Origin: Sepiola atlantica
Lineage: Eukaryota > Mollusca > Cephalopoda > Sepiida > Sepiolidae
Direction: 5' to 3'
Length of the DNA stretch: 64,000 nt
Assembly (NCBI GenBank): GCA_963556195.1
Contig: CAUVYP010001208.1
Span: forward strand, 5,580,001 to 5,644,000
The notes under the pieces were generated by a model that was given only the letters and a program-made list of their open reading frames with translations, was not told the origin of the DNA and did not search any database. Below, in pieces: positions 22,667 through 34,756 of the stretch; within the stretch, counting starts at the first letter, position 1, and each line of letters begins with the position of its first letter. Made by a program: the position numbers and the translations under genes.

Positions 22667-23596
22667 TTAGCGCGTTTTAAAGTTGATATCGCTTTTGTTT
22701 ATAACTTCCACATTTATTCGAATTGTGCAACGAAACTTTGCACAGATTAGCGGAGTCACATGTTCTACTGAAGTACCAAGTTTTAGAAGTGCAGCTCTTG
22801 TAGTGCCGGAGATATGTCGATACAAACTGAATACGCAAACTATCAACAAAATTTAGTGCGATTTAAAGTTGATATCGCTTTTGTTTATAACTTCACTATT
22901 CTTTAGAATTGTGCAACGAAACTTTGCAGAGATAAGCGGAGTAACTTGCTCTTCTGAAGTACCAAGTTTCAGAAGTGCAGCTCTTTTACTGCCGGAGATA
23001 TGTCGATACAAACTGAATACGCAAAACATCGACAAAATTTAGCGCGTTTTAAAGTTGATATCGCTTTTGTTTATAACTTCCACATTTATTCGAATTGTGC
23101 AACGAAACTTTGCACAGATTAGCGGTGTCACATTTTCTACTGAAGTACTAAGTTTCAGAAGTGCAGCTCTTGTACTGCCGGAGATATGTCGATACAAACT
23201 GAATACGCCAAACACCGACAAAATTTAGCGCGTTTTAAAGTTGATATCGCTTTTGTTTATAACTTCCACATTTATTCGAATTGTGCAACGAAACTTTGCA
23301 CAGATTAGCGGAGTCACATTTGTTACTGAAGTACCAAGTTTCAGAACTGCAGCTCTTGTACTGCCGGAGATATGTCGATACAAACTGAATACGCAAAACA
23401 TCAACAAAATTTAGCGCGTTTTAAAGTTGATATCGCTTTTGTTTATAACTTCCACATTTATTCGAATTGTGCAACGAAACTTTGCAGACAGTCGCGGAGA
23501 CACATGTTCTACTGAAGTACGAAGTTTCAGAAGTGCAGCTCTTGTACTGCCGGAGATATGTCGATACAAACTGAATACGCAAAACATCAACAAAAT
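22667..23596. repeat. HOR unit I-Q-S-V-P, copy 1 of a near-perfect pair
   Basis: Compared base by base with 23597-24526, I see only two adjacent differences, at 23322-23323 (tgttactg here, ttctactg in the next copy). Rare variants shared by both include gctcttctgaag in Q and acgccaaacaccgac at the end of S. Confidence 0.87.
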
Positions 23597-24526
23597 TTAG
23601 CGCGTTTTAAAGTTGATATCGCTTTTGTTTATAACTTCCACATTTATTCGAATTGTGCAACGAAACTTTGCACAGATTAGCGGAGTCACATGTTCTACTG
23701 AAGTACCAAGTTTTAGAAGTGCAGCTCTTGTAGTGCCGGAGATATGTCGATACAAACTGAATACGCAAACTATCAACAAAATTTAGTGCGATTTAAAGTT
23801 GATATCGCTTTTGTTTATAACTTCACTATTCTTTAGAATTGTGCAACGAAACTTTGCAGAGATAAGCGGAGTAACTTGCTCTTCTGAAGTACCAAGTTTC
23901 AGAAGTGCAGCTCTTTTACTGCCGGAGATATGTCGATACAAACTGAATACGCAAAACATCGACAAAATTTAGCGCGTTTTAAAGTTGATATCGCTTTTGT
24001 TTATAACTTCCACATTTATTCGAATTGTGCAACGAAACTTTGCACAGATTAGCGGTGTCACATTTTCTACTGAAGTACTAAGTTTCAGAAGTGCAGCTCT
24101 TGTACTGCCGGAGATATGTCGATACAAACTGAATACGCCAAACACCGACAAAATTTAGCGCGTTTTAAAGTTGATATCGCTTTTGTTTATAACTTCCACA
24201 TTTATTCGAATTGTGCAACGAAACTTTGCACAGATTAGCGGAGTCACATTTTCTACTGAAGTACCAAGTTTCAGAACTGCAGCTCTTGTACTGCCGGAGA
24301 TATGTCGATACAAACTGAATACGCAAAACATCAACAAAATTTAGCGCGTTTTAAAGTTGATATCGCTTTTGTTTATAACTTCCACATTTATTCGAATTGT
24401 GCAACGAAACTTTGCAGACAGTCGCGGAGACACATGTTCTACTGAAGTACGAAGTTTCAGAAGTGCAGCTCTTGTACTGCCGGAGATATGTCGATACAAA
24501 CTGAATACGCAAAACATCAACAAAAT
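23597..24526. repeat. HOR unit I-Q-S-V-P, copy 2 of a near-perfect pair
   Basis: This is the near-identical neighbour of 22667-23596. The next unit to the right (from 24527) already differs at several places (cgaaactttacac, gctctactgaag, acgaaaaacatcgac), so the pair is the most recent duplication of the series. Confidence 0.87.
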
Positions 24527-25828
24527 TTAGCGCGTTTTAAAGTTGATATCGCTTTTGTTTATAACTTCCACATTTATTCGAATTGTGCAACGAAACTTTA
24601 CACAGATTAGCGGAGTCACATGTTCTACTGAAGTACCAAGTTTTAGAAGTGCAGCTCTTGTAGTGCCGGAGATATGTCGATACAAACTGAATACGCAAAC
24701 TATCAACAAAATTTAGTGCGATTTAAAGTTGATATCGCTTTTGTTTATAACTTCACTATTCTTTAGAATTGTGCAACGAAACTTTGCAGAGATAAGCGGA
24801 GTAACTTGCTCTACTGAAGTACCAAGTTTCAGAAGTGCAGCTCTTTTACTGCCGGAGATATGTCGATACAAACTGAATACGAAAAACATCGACAAAATTT
24901 AGCGCGTTTTAAAGTTGATATCGCTTTTGTTTATAACTTCCACATTTATTCGAATTGTGCAACGAAACTTTGCACAGATTAGCGGTGTCACATTTTCTAC
25001 TGAAGTACTAAGTTTCAGAAGTGCAGCTCTTGTACTGCCGGAGATATGTCGATACAAACTGAATACGCAAAACATCGACAAAATTTAGCGCGTTTCAAAG
25101 TTGATATCGCTTTTGTTTATAACTTCCACATTTATTCGAATTGTGCAACGAAACTTTGCACAGATTAGCGGAGTCACATTTTCTACTGAAGTACCAAGTT
25201 TCAGAACTGCAGCTCTTGTACTGCCGGAGATATGTCGATACAAACTGAATACGCAAAACATCAACAAAATTTAGCGCGTTTTAAAGTTGATATCGCTTTT
25301 GTTTATAACTTCCACATTTATTCGAATTGTGCAACGAAACTTTGCACAGATTAGCGGTGTCACATTTTCTACTGAAGTACTAAGTTTCAGAAGTGCAGCT
25401 CTTGTACTGCCGGAGATATGTCGATACAAACTGAATACGCAAAACACCGACAAAATTTAGCGCGTTTTAAAGTTGATATCGCTTTTGTTTATAACTTCCA
25501 CATTTATTCGAATTGTGCAACGAAACTTTGCACAGATTAGCGGTGTCACATTTTCTACTGAAGTACTAAGTTTCAGAAGTGCAGCTCTTGTACTGCCGGA
25601 GATATGTCGATACAAACTGAATACGCAAAACATCGACAAAATTTAGCGCGTTTCAAAGTTGATATCGCTTTTGTTTATAACTTCCACATTTATTCGAATT
25701 GTGCAACGAAACTTTGCACAGATTAGCGGAGTCACATTTTCTACTGAAGTACCAAGTTTCAGAACTGCAGCTCTTGTACTGCCGGAGATATGTCGATACA
25801 AACTGAATACGCAAAACATCAACAAAAT
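24527..25828. repeat. HOR unit, 7 monomers: I-Q-S-V-S-S-V
   Basis: The P slot is replaced by S-S-V. The two V copies at 25085 and 25643 share the private gcgcgtttcaaag at their start and lie 558 bp apart, so a three-monomer duplication is likely. S-S neighbours do not occur elsewhere in the window. Confidence 0.84.
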
Positions 25829-27130
25829 TTAGCGCGTTTTAAAGTTGATATCGCTTTTGTTTATAACTTCCACATTTATTCGAATTGTGCAACGAAACTT
25901 TGCACAGATTAGCGGAGTCACATGTTCTACTGAAGTACCAAGTTTCAGAAGTGCAGCTCTTGTACTGCCGGAAATATGTCGATACAAACTGAATACGCAA
26001 ACTATCAACAAAATTTAGTGCGATTTAAAGTTAATATCGCTTTTGTTTATAACTTCACTATTCTTTAGAATTGTGCAACGAAACTTTGCAGAGATAAGCG
26101 GAGTAACTTGCTCTACTGAAGTACCAAGTTTCAGAAGTGCAGCTCTTTTACTGCCGGAGATATGTCGATACAAACTGAATACGCAAAACATCGACAAAAT
26201 TTAGCGCGTTTTAAAGTTGATATCGCTTTTGTTTATAACTTCCACATTTATTCGAATTGTGCAACGAAACTTTGCACAGATTAGCGGTGTCACATTTTCT
26301 ACGGAAGTACCAAGTTTCAGAAGTGCAGCTCTTGTACTGCCGGAGATATGTCGATAAAAACTGAATACGCAAAACATCGACAAAATTTAGCGCGTTTTAA
26401 AGTTGATATCGCTTTTGTTTATAACTTCCACATTTATTCGAATTGTGCAACGAAACTTTGCACAGATTAGCGGAGTCACATTTTCTACTGAAGTACCAAG
26501 TTTCAGAACTGCAGCTCTTGTACTGCCGGAGATATGTCGATACAAACTGAATACGCAAAACATCAACAAAATTTAGCGCGTTTTAAAGTTGATATCGCTT
26601 TTGTTTATAACTTCCACATTTATTCGAATTGTGCAACGAAACTTTGCAGACAGTCGCGGAGACACATGTTCTACTGAAGTACGAAGTTTCAGAAGTGCAG
26701 CTCTTGTACTGCCGGAGATATGTCGATACAAACTGAATACGCAAAACATCAACAAAATTTAGCGCGTTTTAAAGTTGATATCGCTTTTGTTTATAACTTC
26801 CACATTAATTCGAATTGTGCAACGAAACTTTGCACAGATTAGCGGAGTCACATGTTCTACTGAAGTACCAAGTTTTAGAAGTGCAGCTCTTGTAGTGCCG
26901 GAGATATGTCGATACAAACTGAATACGCAAACTATCAACAAAATTTAGTGCGATTTAAAGTTGATATCGCTTTTGTTTATAACTTCACTATTCTTTAGAA
27001 TTGTGCAACGAAACTTTGCAAAGATAAGCGGAGTAACTTGCTCTACTGAAGTACCAAGTTTCAGAAGTGCAGCTCTTTTACTGCCGGAGATATGTCGATA
27101 CAAACTGAATACGAAAAACATCGACAAAAT
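25829..27130. repeat. HOR units I-Q-S-V-P and partial I-Q
   Basis: A complete 930-bp unit (25829-26758) is followed by I-Q only (26759-27130), where the domain ends. The last Q has acgaaaaacatcgac, shared with the Q at 24713, and a private cgaaactttgcaaag. Confidence 0.83.
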
Positions 27131-28060
27131 TTAGCGCGTTTTAAAGTTGATATCGCTTTTGTTTATAACTTCCACATTTATTCGAATTGTGCAACGAAAC
27201 TTTGCAGACAGTCGCGGAGACAAATGTTCTACTAAAGTACCAAGTTTCAGAAGTGCAGCTCTTGTACTGCCGGAGATATGTCGATACAAACTGAATACGC
27301 AAAACATCAACAAAATTTAGCGCGTTTTAAAGTTGATATCGCTTTTGTTTATAACTTCCACATTTATTCGAATTGTGCAACGAAACTTTGCAGACAGTCG
27401 CGGAGACACATGTTCTACTGAAGTACCAAGTTTCAGAAGTGCAGCTCTTGTACTGCCAGAGATATGTCGATACAAACTGAATACGCAAAACATCAACAAA
27501 ATTTAGCGCGTTTTAAAGTTGATATCGCTTTTGTTTATAACTTCCACATTTATTCGAATTGTGCAACGAAACTTTGTAGACAGTCGCGGATAGGCCTTTT
27601 CTACTGAAGTACCAAGTTTCAGAAGTGCAGCTCTTGTACTGCCAGAGATATGTCGATACAAACTGAATACGCAAAACATCAACAAAATTTAGCGCGTTTT
27701 AAAGTTGATATCGCTTTTGTTTATAACTTCCACATTTATTCGAATTGTGCAACGAAACTTTGCACAGATTAGCGGAGTCACATGTTCTACTGAAGTACCA
27801 AGTTTCAGAAGTGCAGCTCTTGTACTGCCGGAGATATGTCGATACAAACTGAATACGCAAAACATCAACAAAATTTAGCGCGTTTTAAAGTTGATATCGC
27901 TTTTGTTTATAACTTCCACATTTATTCGAATTGTGCAACGAAACTTTGCACAGATTAGCGGAGTCACATGTTCTACTGAAGTACCAAGTTTTAGAAGTGC
28001 AGCTCTTGTACTGCCGGAGATATGTCGATACAAACTGAATACGCAAACTATCAACAAAAT

Positions 28061-30292
28061 TTAGTGCGATTTAAAGTTGATATCGCTTTTGTTTATAACT
28101 TCACTATTCTTTAGAATTGTGCAACGAAACTTTGCAGAGATAAGCGGAGTCACTTGCTCTACTGAAGTACCAAGTTTCAGAAGTGCAGCTCTTTTACTGC
28201 CGGGGATATGTCGATACAAACTGAATACGCAAAACATCGACAAAATTTAGCGCGTTTTAAAGTTGATATCGCTTTTGTTTATAACTTCCACATTTATTCG
28301 AATTGTGCAACGAAACTTTGCACAGATTAGCGGAGTCACATTTTCTACTGAAGTACTAAGTTTCAGAAGTGCAGCTCTTGTACTGCCGGAGATATGTCGA
28401 TACAAACTGAATACGCAAAACATCGACAAAATTTAGCGCGTTTTAAACTTTATATCGCTTTTGTTTATAACTTCCACATTTATTCGAATTGTGCAACGAA
28501 ACTTTGCACAGATTAGCGGAGTCACATTTTCTACTGAAGTACCAAGTTTAAGAACTGCAGCTCTTGTACTGCCGGAGATATGTCGATACAAACTGAATAC
28601 GCAAAACATCAACAAAATTTAGCGCGTTTGAAAGTTGATATCGCTTTTGTTTATAACTTCCACATTCATTCGAATTGTGCAACGAAACTTTGCACAGATT
28701 AGCGGAGTCACATGTTCTACTGAAGTACCAAGTTTCAGAAGTGCAGCTCTTGTACTGCCGGAGATATGTCGATACAAACTGAATACGCAAAACATCAACA
28801 AAATTTAGCGCGTTTTAAAGTTGATATCGCTTTTGTTTATAACTTCCACATTTATTCGAATTGTGCAACGAAACTTTGCAGACAGTCGCGGAGGCAAATT
28901 TTCTACTGAAGTACCAAGTTTCAGAAGTGCAGCTCTTGTACTGCCGGAGATATGCCGATACAAACTGAATACGCAAAACATCAACAAAATTTAGCGCGTT
29001 TTAAAGTTGATATCGCTTTTGTTTATAACTTCCACATTTATTCGAATTGTGCAACGAAACTTTGCACAGATTAGCGGAGTCACATTTTCTACTGAAGTAC
29101 CAAGTTTCAGAAGTGCAGCTCTTGTACTGCCGGAGATATGTCGATACAAACTGAATACGCAAAACATCAACAAAATTTAGCGCGTTTGAAAGTTGATATC
29201 GCTTTTGTTTATAACTTCCACATTTATTCGAATTGTGCAACGAAACTTTGCACAGATTAGCGGAGTCACATGTTCTACTGAAGTACCAAGTTTCAGAAGT
29301 GCAGCTCTTGTACTGCCGGAGATATGTCGATACAAACTGAATACGCAAAACATCAACAAAATTTAGCGCGTTTTAAAGTTGATATCGCTTTTGTTTATAA
29401 CTTCCACATTTATTCGAATTGTGCAACGAAACTTTGCACAGATTAGCGGAGTCACATTTTCTACTGAAGTACCAAGTTTCAGAATTGCAGCTCTTGTACT
29501 GCCGGAGATATGTCGATACAAACTGAATACGCAAAACATCAACAAAATTTAGCGCGTTTGAAAGTTGATATCGCTTTTGTTTATAACTTCCACATTTATT
29601 CGAATTGTGCAACGAAACTTTGCAGACAGTCGCGGAGACACATGTTCTACTGCAGTACGAAGTTTCAGAAGTGCAGCTCTTGTACTGCCGGAGATATGTC
29701 GATACAAACTGAATACGCAAAACATCAACAAAATTTAGCGCGTTTTAAAGTTGATATCGCTTTTGTTTATAACTTCCACATTTATTCGAATTGTGCAACG
29801 AAACTTTGCACAGATTAGCGGAGTCACATTTTCTACTGAAGTACCAAGTTTCAGAAGTGCAGCTCTTGTACTGCCGGAGATATGTCGATACAAACTGAAT
29901 ACGCAAAACATCAACAAAATTTAGCGCGTTTGAAAGTTGATATCGCTTTTGTTTATAACTTCCACATTTATTCGAATTGTGCAACGAAACTTTGCAGACA
30001 GTCGCGGAGACACATGTTCTACTGCAGTACGAAGTTTCAGAAGTGCAGCTCTTGTACTGCCGGAGATATGTCGATACAAACTGAATACGCAAAACATCAA
30101 CAAAATTTAGCGCGTTTTAAAGTTGATATCGCTTTTGTTTATAACTTCCACATTTATTCGAATTGTGCAACGAAACTTTGCACAGATTAGCGGAGTCACA
30201 TGTTCTACTGAAGTACCAAGTTTTAGAAGTGCAGCTCTTGTACTGCCGGAGATATGTCGATACAAACTGAATACGCAAACTATCAACAAAAT
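28061..30292. repeat. HOR unit, 12 monomers, with tandem N-P dimer
   Basis: The order is Q-S-V-H-L-N-H-N-P-N-P-I. The N-P pair at 29363-29734 is repeated at 29735-30106 with shared private bases (ctactgcagtacgaag). The V copy at 28433 has aaactttatatcgc and lacks the usual GATATC. Confidence 0.82.
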
Positions 30293-31594
30293 TTAGTGCG
30301 ATTTAAAGTTGATATCGCTTTTGTTTATAACTTCACTATTCTTTAGAATTGTGCAACGAAACTTTGCAGAGATAAGCGGAGTCACTTGCTCTACTGCAGT
30401 ACCAAGTTTCAGAAGTGCAGCTCTTTTACTGCCGGGGATATGTCGATACAAACTGAATACGCAAAACATCGACAAAATTTAGCGCGTTTTAAAGTTGATA
30501 TCGCTTTTGTTTATAACTTCCACATTTATTCGAATTGTGCAACGAAACTTTGCACGGATTAGCGGAGTCACATTTTCTACTGAAGTACTAAGTTTCAGAA
30601 GTGCAGCTCTTGTACGGCCGGAGATATGTCGATACAAACTGAATACGCAAAACATCAACAAAATTTAGCGCGTTTTAAAGTTGATATCGCTTTTGTTTAT
30701 TACTTCCACATTTATTCGAATTGTGCAACGAAACTTTGCACAGATTAGCGGAGTCACATGTTCTACTGAAGTACCAAGTTTCAGAAGTGCAGCTCTTGTA
30801 CTGCCGGAGATATGTCGATACAAACTGAATACGCAAAACATCAACAAAATTTAGCGCGTTTTAAAGTTGATATCGCTTTTGTTTATAACTTCCACATTTA
30901 TTCGAATTGTGCAACGAAACTTTGCAGACAGTCGCGGAGGCAAATTTTCTACTGAAGTACCAAGTTTCAGAAGTGCAGCTCTTGTACTGCCGGAGATATG
31001 TCGATACAAACTGAATACGCAAAACATCAACAAAATTTAGCGAGTTTTAAAGTTGATATCGCTTTTGTTTATAACTTCCACATTTATTCGAATTGTGCAA
31101 CGAAACTTTGCACAGATTAGCGGAGTCACATTTTCTACTGAAGTACCAAGTTTCAGAAGTGCAGCTCTTGTACTGCCGGAGATATGTCGATACAAACTGA
31201 ATACGCAAAACATCAACAAAATTTAGCGCGTTTGAAAGTTGATATCGCTTTTGTTTATAACTTCCACATTTATTCGAATTGTGCAACGAAACTTTGCAGA
31301 CAGTCGCGGAGACAAATGTTCTACTGAAGTACCAAGTTTCAGAAGTGCAGCTCTTGTACTGCCGGAGATATGTCGATACAAACTGAATACGCAAAACATC
31401 AACAAAATTTAGCGCGTTTTAAAGTTGATATCGCTTTTGTTTATAACTTCCACATTTATTCGAATTGTGCAACGAAACTTTGCACAGATTAGCGGAGTCA
31501 CATGTTCTACTGAAGTACCAAGTTTCAGAAGTGCAGCTCTTGTACTGCCGGAGATATGTCGATACAAACTGAATACGCAAACTATCAACAAAAT
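30293..31594. repeat. HOR unit, 7 monomers: Q-S-H-L-N-P'-I
   Basis: The V slot after S is missing. The Q copy has ctactgcagtacc, which shares ctgcag at that position with the N-P dimers immediately to the left; this may indicate a short conversion tract. Confidence 0.8.
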
Positions 31595-32710
31595 TTAGTG
31601 CGATTTAAAGTTGATATCGATTTTGTTTATAACTTCACTATTCTTTAGAATTGTGCAACGAAACTTTGCAGAGATAAGCGGAGTCACATGCTCTACTGAA
31701 GTACCAAGTTTCAGAAGTGCAGCTCTTGTACTGCAAGAGATATGTCGATACAAACTGAATACGCAAAACATCAACAAAATTTAGCGCGTTTTAAAGTTGA
31801 TATCGCTTTTGTTTATAACTTCCACATTTATTCGAATTGTGCAACGAAACTTTGCACAGATTAGCGGAGTCACATTTTCTACTGAAGTACCAAGTTTCAG
31901 AAGTGCAGCTCTTGTACTGCCGGAGATATGTCGATACAAACTGAATACGCAAAACATCAACAAAATTTAGCGCGTTTGAAAGTTGATATCGCTTTTGTTT
32001 ATAACTTCCACATTTATTCGAATTGTGCAACGAAACTTTGCAGACAGTCGCGGAGACACATGTTCTACTGAAGTACCAAGTTTCAGAAGTGCAGCTCTTG
32101 TACTGCCGGAGATATGTCGATACAAACTGAATACGCAAAACATCAACAAAATTTAGCGCGTTTTAAAGTTGATATCGCTTTTGTTTATAACTTCCACATT
32201 TATTCGAATTGTGCAACGAAACTTTGCACAGATTAGCGGAGTCACATGTTCTACTGAAGTACCAAGTTTCAGAAGTGCAGCTCTTGTAGTGCCGGAGATA
32301 TGTCGATACAAACTGAATACGCAAAACATCAACAAAATTTAGCGCGTTTTAAAGTTGATATCGCTTTTGTTTATAACTTCCACATTTATTCGAATTGTGC
32401 AACGAAACTTTGCAGACAGTCGCGGAGGCAAATTTTCTACTGAAGTACCAAGTTTCAGAAGTGCAGCTCTTGTACTGCCGGAGATATGTCGATACAAACT
32501 GAATACGCAAAACATCAACAAAATTTAGCGCGTTTTAAAGTTGATATCGCTTTTGTTTATAACTTCCACATTTATTCGAATTGTGCAACGAAACTTTGCA
32601 CAGATTAGCGGAGTCACATTTTCTACTGAAGTACCAAGTTTCAGAAGTGCAGCTCTTGTACTGCCGGAGATATGTCGATACAAACTGAATACGCAAAACA
32701 TCAACAAAAT

Positions 32711-32896
32711 TTAGCGCGTTTGAAAGTTGATATCGCTTTTGTTTATAACTTCACCATTCTTTAGAATTGTGCAACGAAACTTTGCAGAGATAAGCGGAGT
32801 CACATGCTCTACTGAAGTACCAAGTTTCAGAAGTGCAGCTCTTGTACTGCAGGAGATATGTCGATACAAACTGAATACGCAAAACATCAACAAAAT
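32711..32896. repeat. R monomer with consensus start
   Basis: This copy has gcgcgtttgaaag at its start instead of the R/Q-type tgcgatttaaag, and follows N rather than I. The rest (cttcaccattctttag, cacatgctc, tactgcaggag) is R. It suggests a crossover between about 32.72 and 32.75 kb. Confidence 0.8.
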
Positions 32897-33454
32897 TTAG
32901 CGCGTTTTAAAGTTGATATCGCTTTTGTTTATAACTTCCACATTTATTCGAATTGTGCAACGAAACTTTGCACAGATTAGCGGAGTCACATTTTCTACTG
33001 AGGTACCAAGTTTCAGAAGTGCAGCTCTTGTACTGCCGGAGATATGTCGATACAAACTGAATACGCAAAACATCAACAAAATTTAGCGCGTTTGAAAGTT
33101 GATATCGCTTTTGTTTATAACTTCCACATTTATTCGAATTGTGCAACGAAACTTTGCAGACAGTCGCGGAGACACATGTTCTACTGAAGTACCAAGTTTC
33201 ATAAGTGCAGCTCTTGTACTGCCGGAGATATGTCGATACAAACTGAATACGCAAAACATCAACAAAATTTAGCGCGTTTTAAAGTTGATATCGCTTTTGT
33301 TTATAACTTCCACATTTATTCGAATTGTGCAACGAAACTTTGCACAGATTAGCGGAGTCACATGTTCTACTGAAGTACCAAGTTTCAGAAGTGCAGCTCT
33401 TGTACTGCCGGAGATATGTCGATACAAACTGAATACGCAAACTATCAACAAAAT

Positions 33455-33640
33455 TTAGTGCGATTTAAAGTTGATATCGCTTTTGTTTATAACTTCACCA
33501 GTCTTTAGAATTGTGCAACGAAACTTTGCAGACAGTCGCGGAGACACATGTTCTACTGAAGTACCAAGTTTCAGAAGTGCAGCTCTTGTACTGCCGGAGA
33601 TATGTCGATACAAACTGAATACGCAAAACATCAACAAAAT
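33455..33640. repeat. Chimeric monomer, R left part with P core
   Basis: It begins tgcgatttaaag and has cttcaccagtctttagaa as in R, but the core is gacagtcgcggagacacatgttc as in P and the right end is the consensus tactgccggag. The switch lies in the conserved block near 33.51-33.53 kb. Confidence 0.82.
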
Positions 33641-34570
33641 TTAGCGCGTTTTAAAGTTGATATCGCTTTTGTTTATAACTTCCACATTTATTCGAATTGT
33701 GCAACGAAACTTTGCACAGATTAGCGGAGTCACATTTTCTACTGAAGTACCAAGTTTCAGAAGTGCAGCTCTTGTACTGCCGGAGATATGTCGATACAAA
33801 CTGAATACGCAAAACATCAACAAAATTTAGCGCGTTTGAAAGTTGATATCGCTTTTGTTTATAACTTCCACATTTATTCGAATTGTGCAACGAAACTTTG
33901 GAGACAGTCGCGGAGACACATTTTCTACTGAAGTACCAAGTCTCAGAAGTGCAGCTCTTGTACTGCCGGAGATATGTCGATACAAACTGAATACGCAAAA
34001 CATCAACAAAATTTAGCGCGTTTTAAAGTTGATATCGCTTTTGTTTATAACTTCCACATTTATTCGAATTGTGCAACGAAACTTTGCAGACAGTCGCAGA
34101 TAGGCCTTTTCTACTGAAGTACCAAGTTTCAGAAGTGCAGCTCTTGTACTGCCGGAGATATGTCGATACAAACTGAATACGCAAAACATCAACAAAATTT
34201 AGCGCGTTTTAAAGTTGATATCGCTTTTGTTTATAACTTCCACATTTATTCGAATTGTGCAACGAAACTTTGCACAGATTAGCGGAGTCACATGTTCTAC
34301 TGAAGTACCAAGTTTCAGAAGTGCAGCTCTTGTACTGCCGGAGATATGTCGATACAAACTGAATACGCAAAAGATCAACAAAATTTAGCGCGTTTTAAAG
34401 TTGATATCGCTTTTGTTTATAACTTCCACATTTATTCGAATTGTGCAACGAAACTTTGTAGACAGTCGAGGATAGGCCTTTTCTACTGAAGTACCAAGTT
34501 TCAGAAGTGCAGCTCTTGTACTGCCGGAGATATGTCGATACAAACTGAATACGCAAAACATCAACAAAAT

Positions 34571-34756
34571 TTAGCGCGTTTTAAAGTTGATATCGCTTTT
34601 GCTTATAACTTCCACATTTATTCGAATTGTGAAACAAAACTTTGCAGACCGTCGCGGAGACACACGTTCTACTGAAGTACCAAGTTTCAGAAGTGCAGCT
34701 CTTGTACTGCCGGAGATATGTCGATACAAACTGAATACGCAAAACATCAACAAAAT
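34571..34756. repeat. Degenerate P monomer
   Basis: It carries at least five changes I did not see together elsewhere: gcttataac, gtgaaac, caaaactttg, gaccgtcgc and cacacgttc. Two of these fall in the otherwise very stable gtgcaacgaaac block. The monomer lies at the border between the irregular domain 4 and the ordered domain 5. Confidence 0.8.

Larger units (their letters stand above)
22667..27130. repeat. HOR domain 3: compact I-Q-S-V-P unit (930 bp)
   Basis: I-Q-S-V recurs at 22667, 23597, 24527 and 25829, and I-Q again at 26759. Domain-specific variants are gtaacttgctc in Q and agcggtgtcac in S; I did not find either elsewhere in the window. This is the shortest and most homogeneous HOR in the window. 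Confidence 0.87.
27131..34756. repeat. HOR domain 4: irregular mosaic
   Basis: No single unit repeats cleanly here. The orders are P'-P-K-H-I, then Q-S-V-H-L-N-H-N-P-N-P-I, then Q-S-H-L-N-P'-I, then R-N-P-H-L-N-R-N-P-I-R'-N-P-K-H-K-P. Segments resemble domain 1 (Q-S-V-H-L-N) and domain 2 (N-P'-I-R-N-P-H-L), so this looks like a recombinant zone. Confidence 0.8.
31595..34756. repeat. Irregular 17-monomer stretch rich in R and K
   Basis: The order is R-N-P-H-L-N-R-N-P-I-R'-N-P-K-H-K-P (3,162 bp). It contains three R or R-derived monomers and the most altered monomer I noticed (34571-34756). It borders the well-ordered domain 5. Confidence 0.8.
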
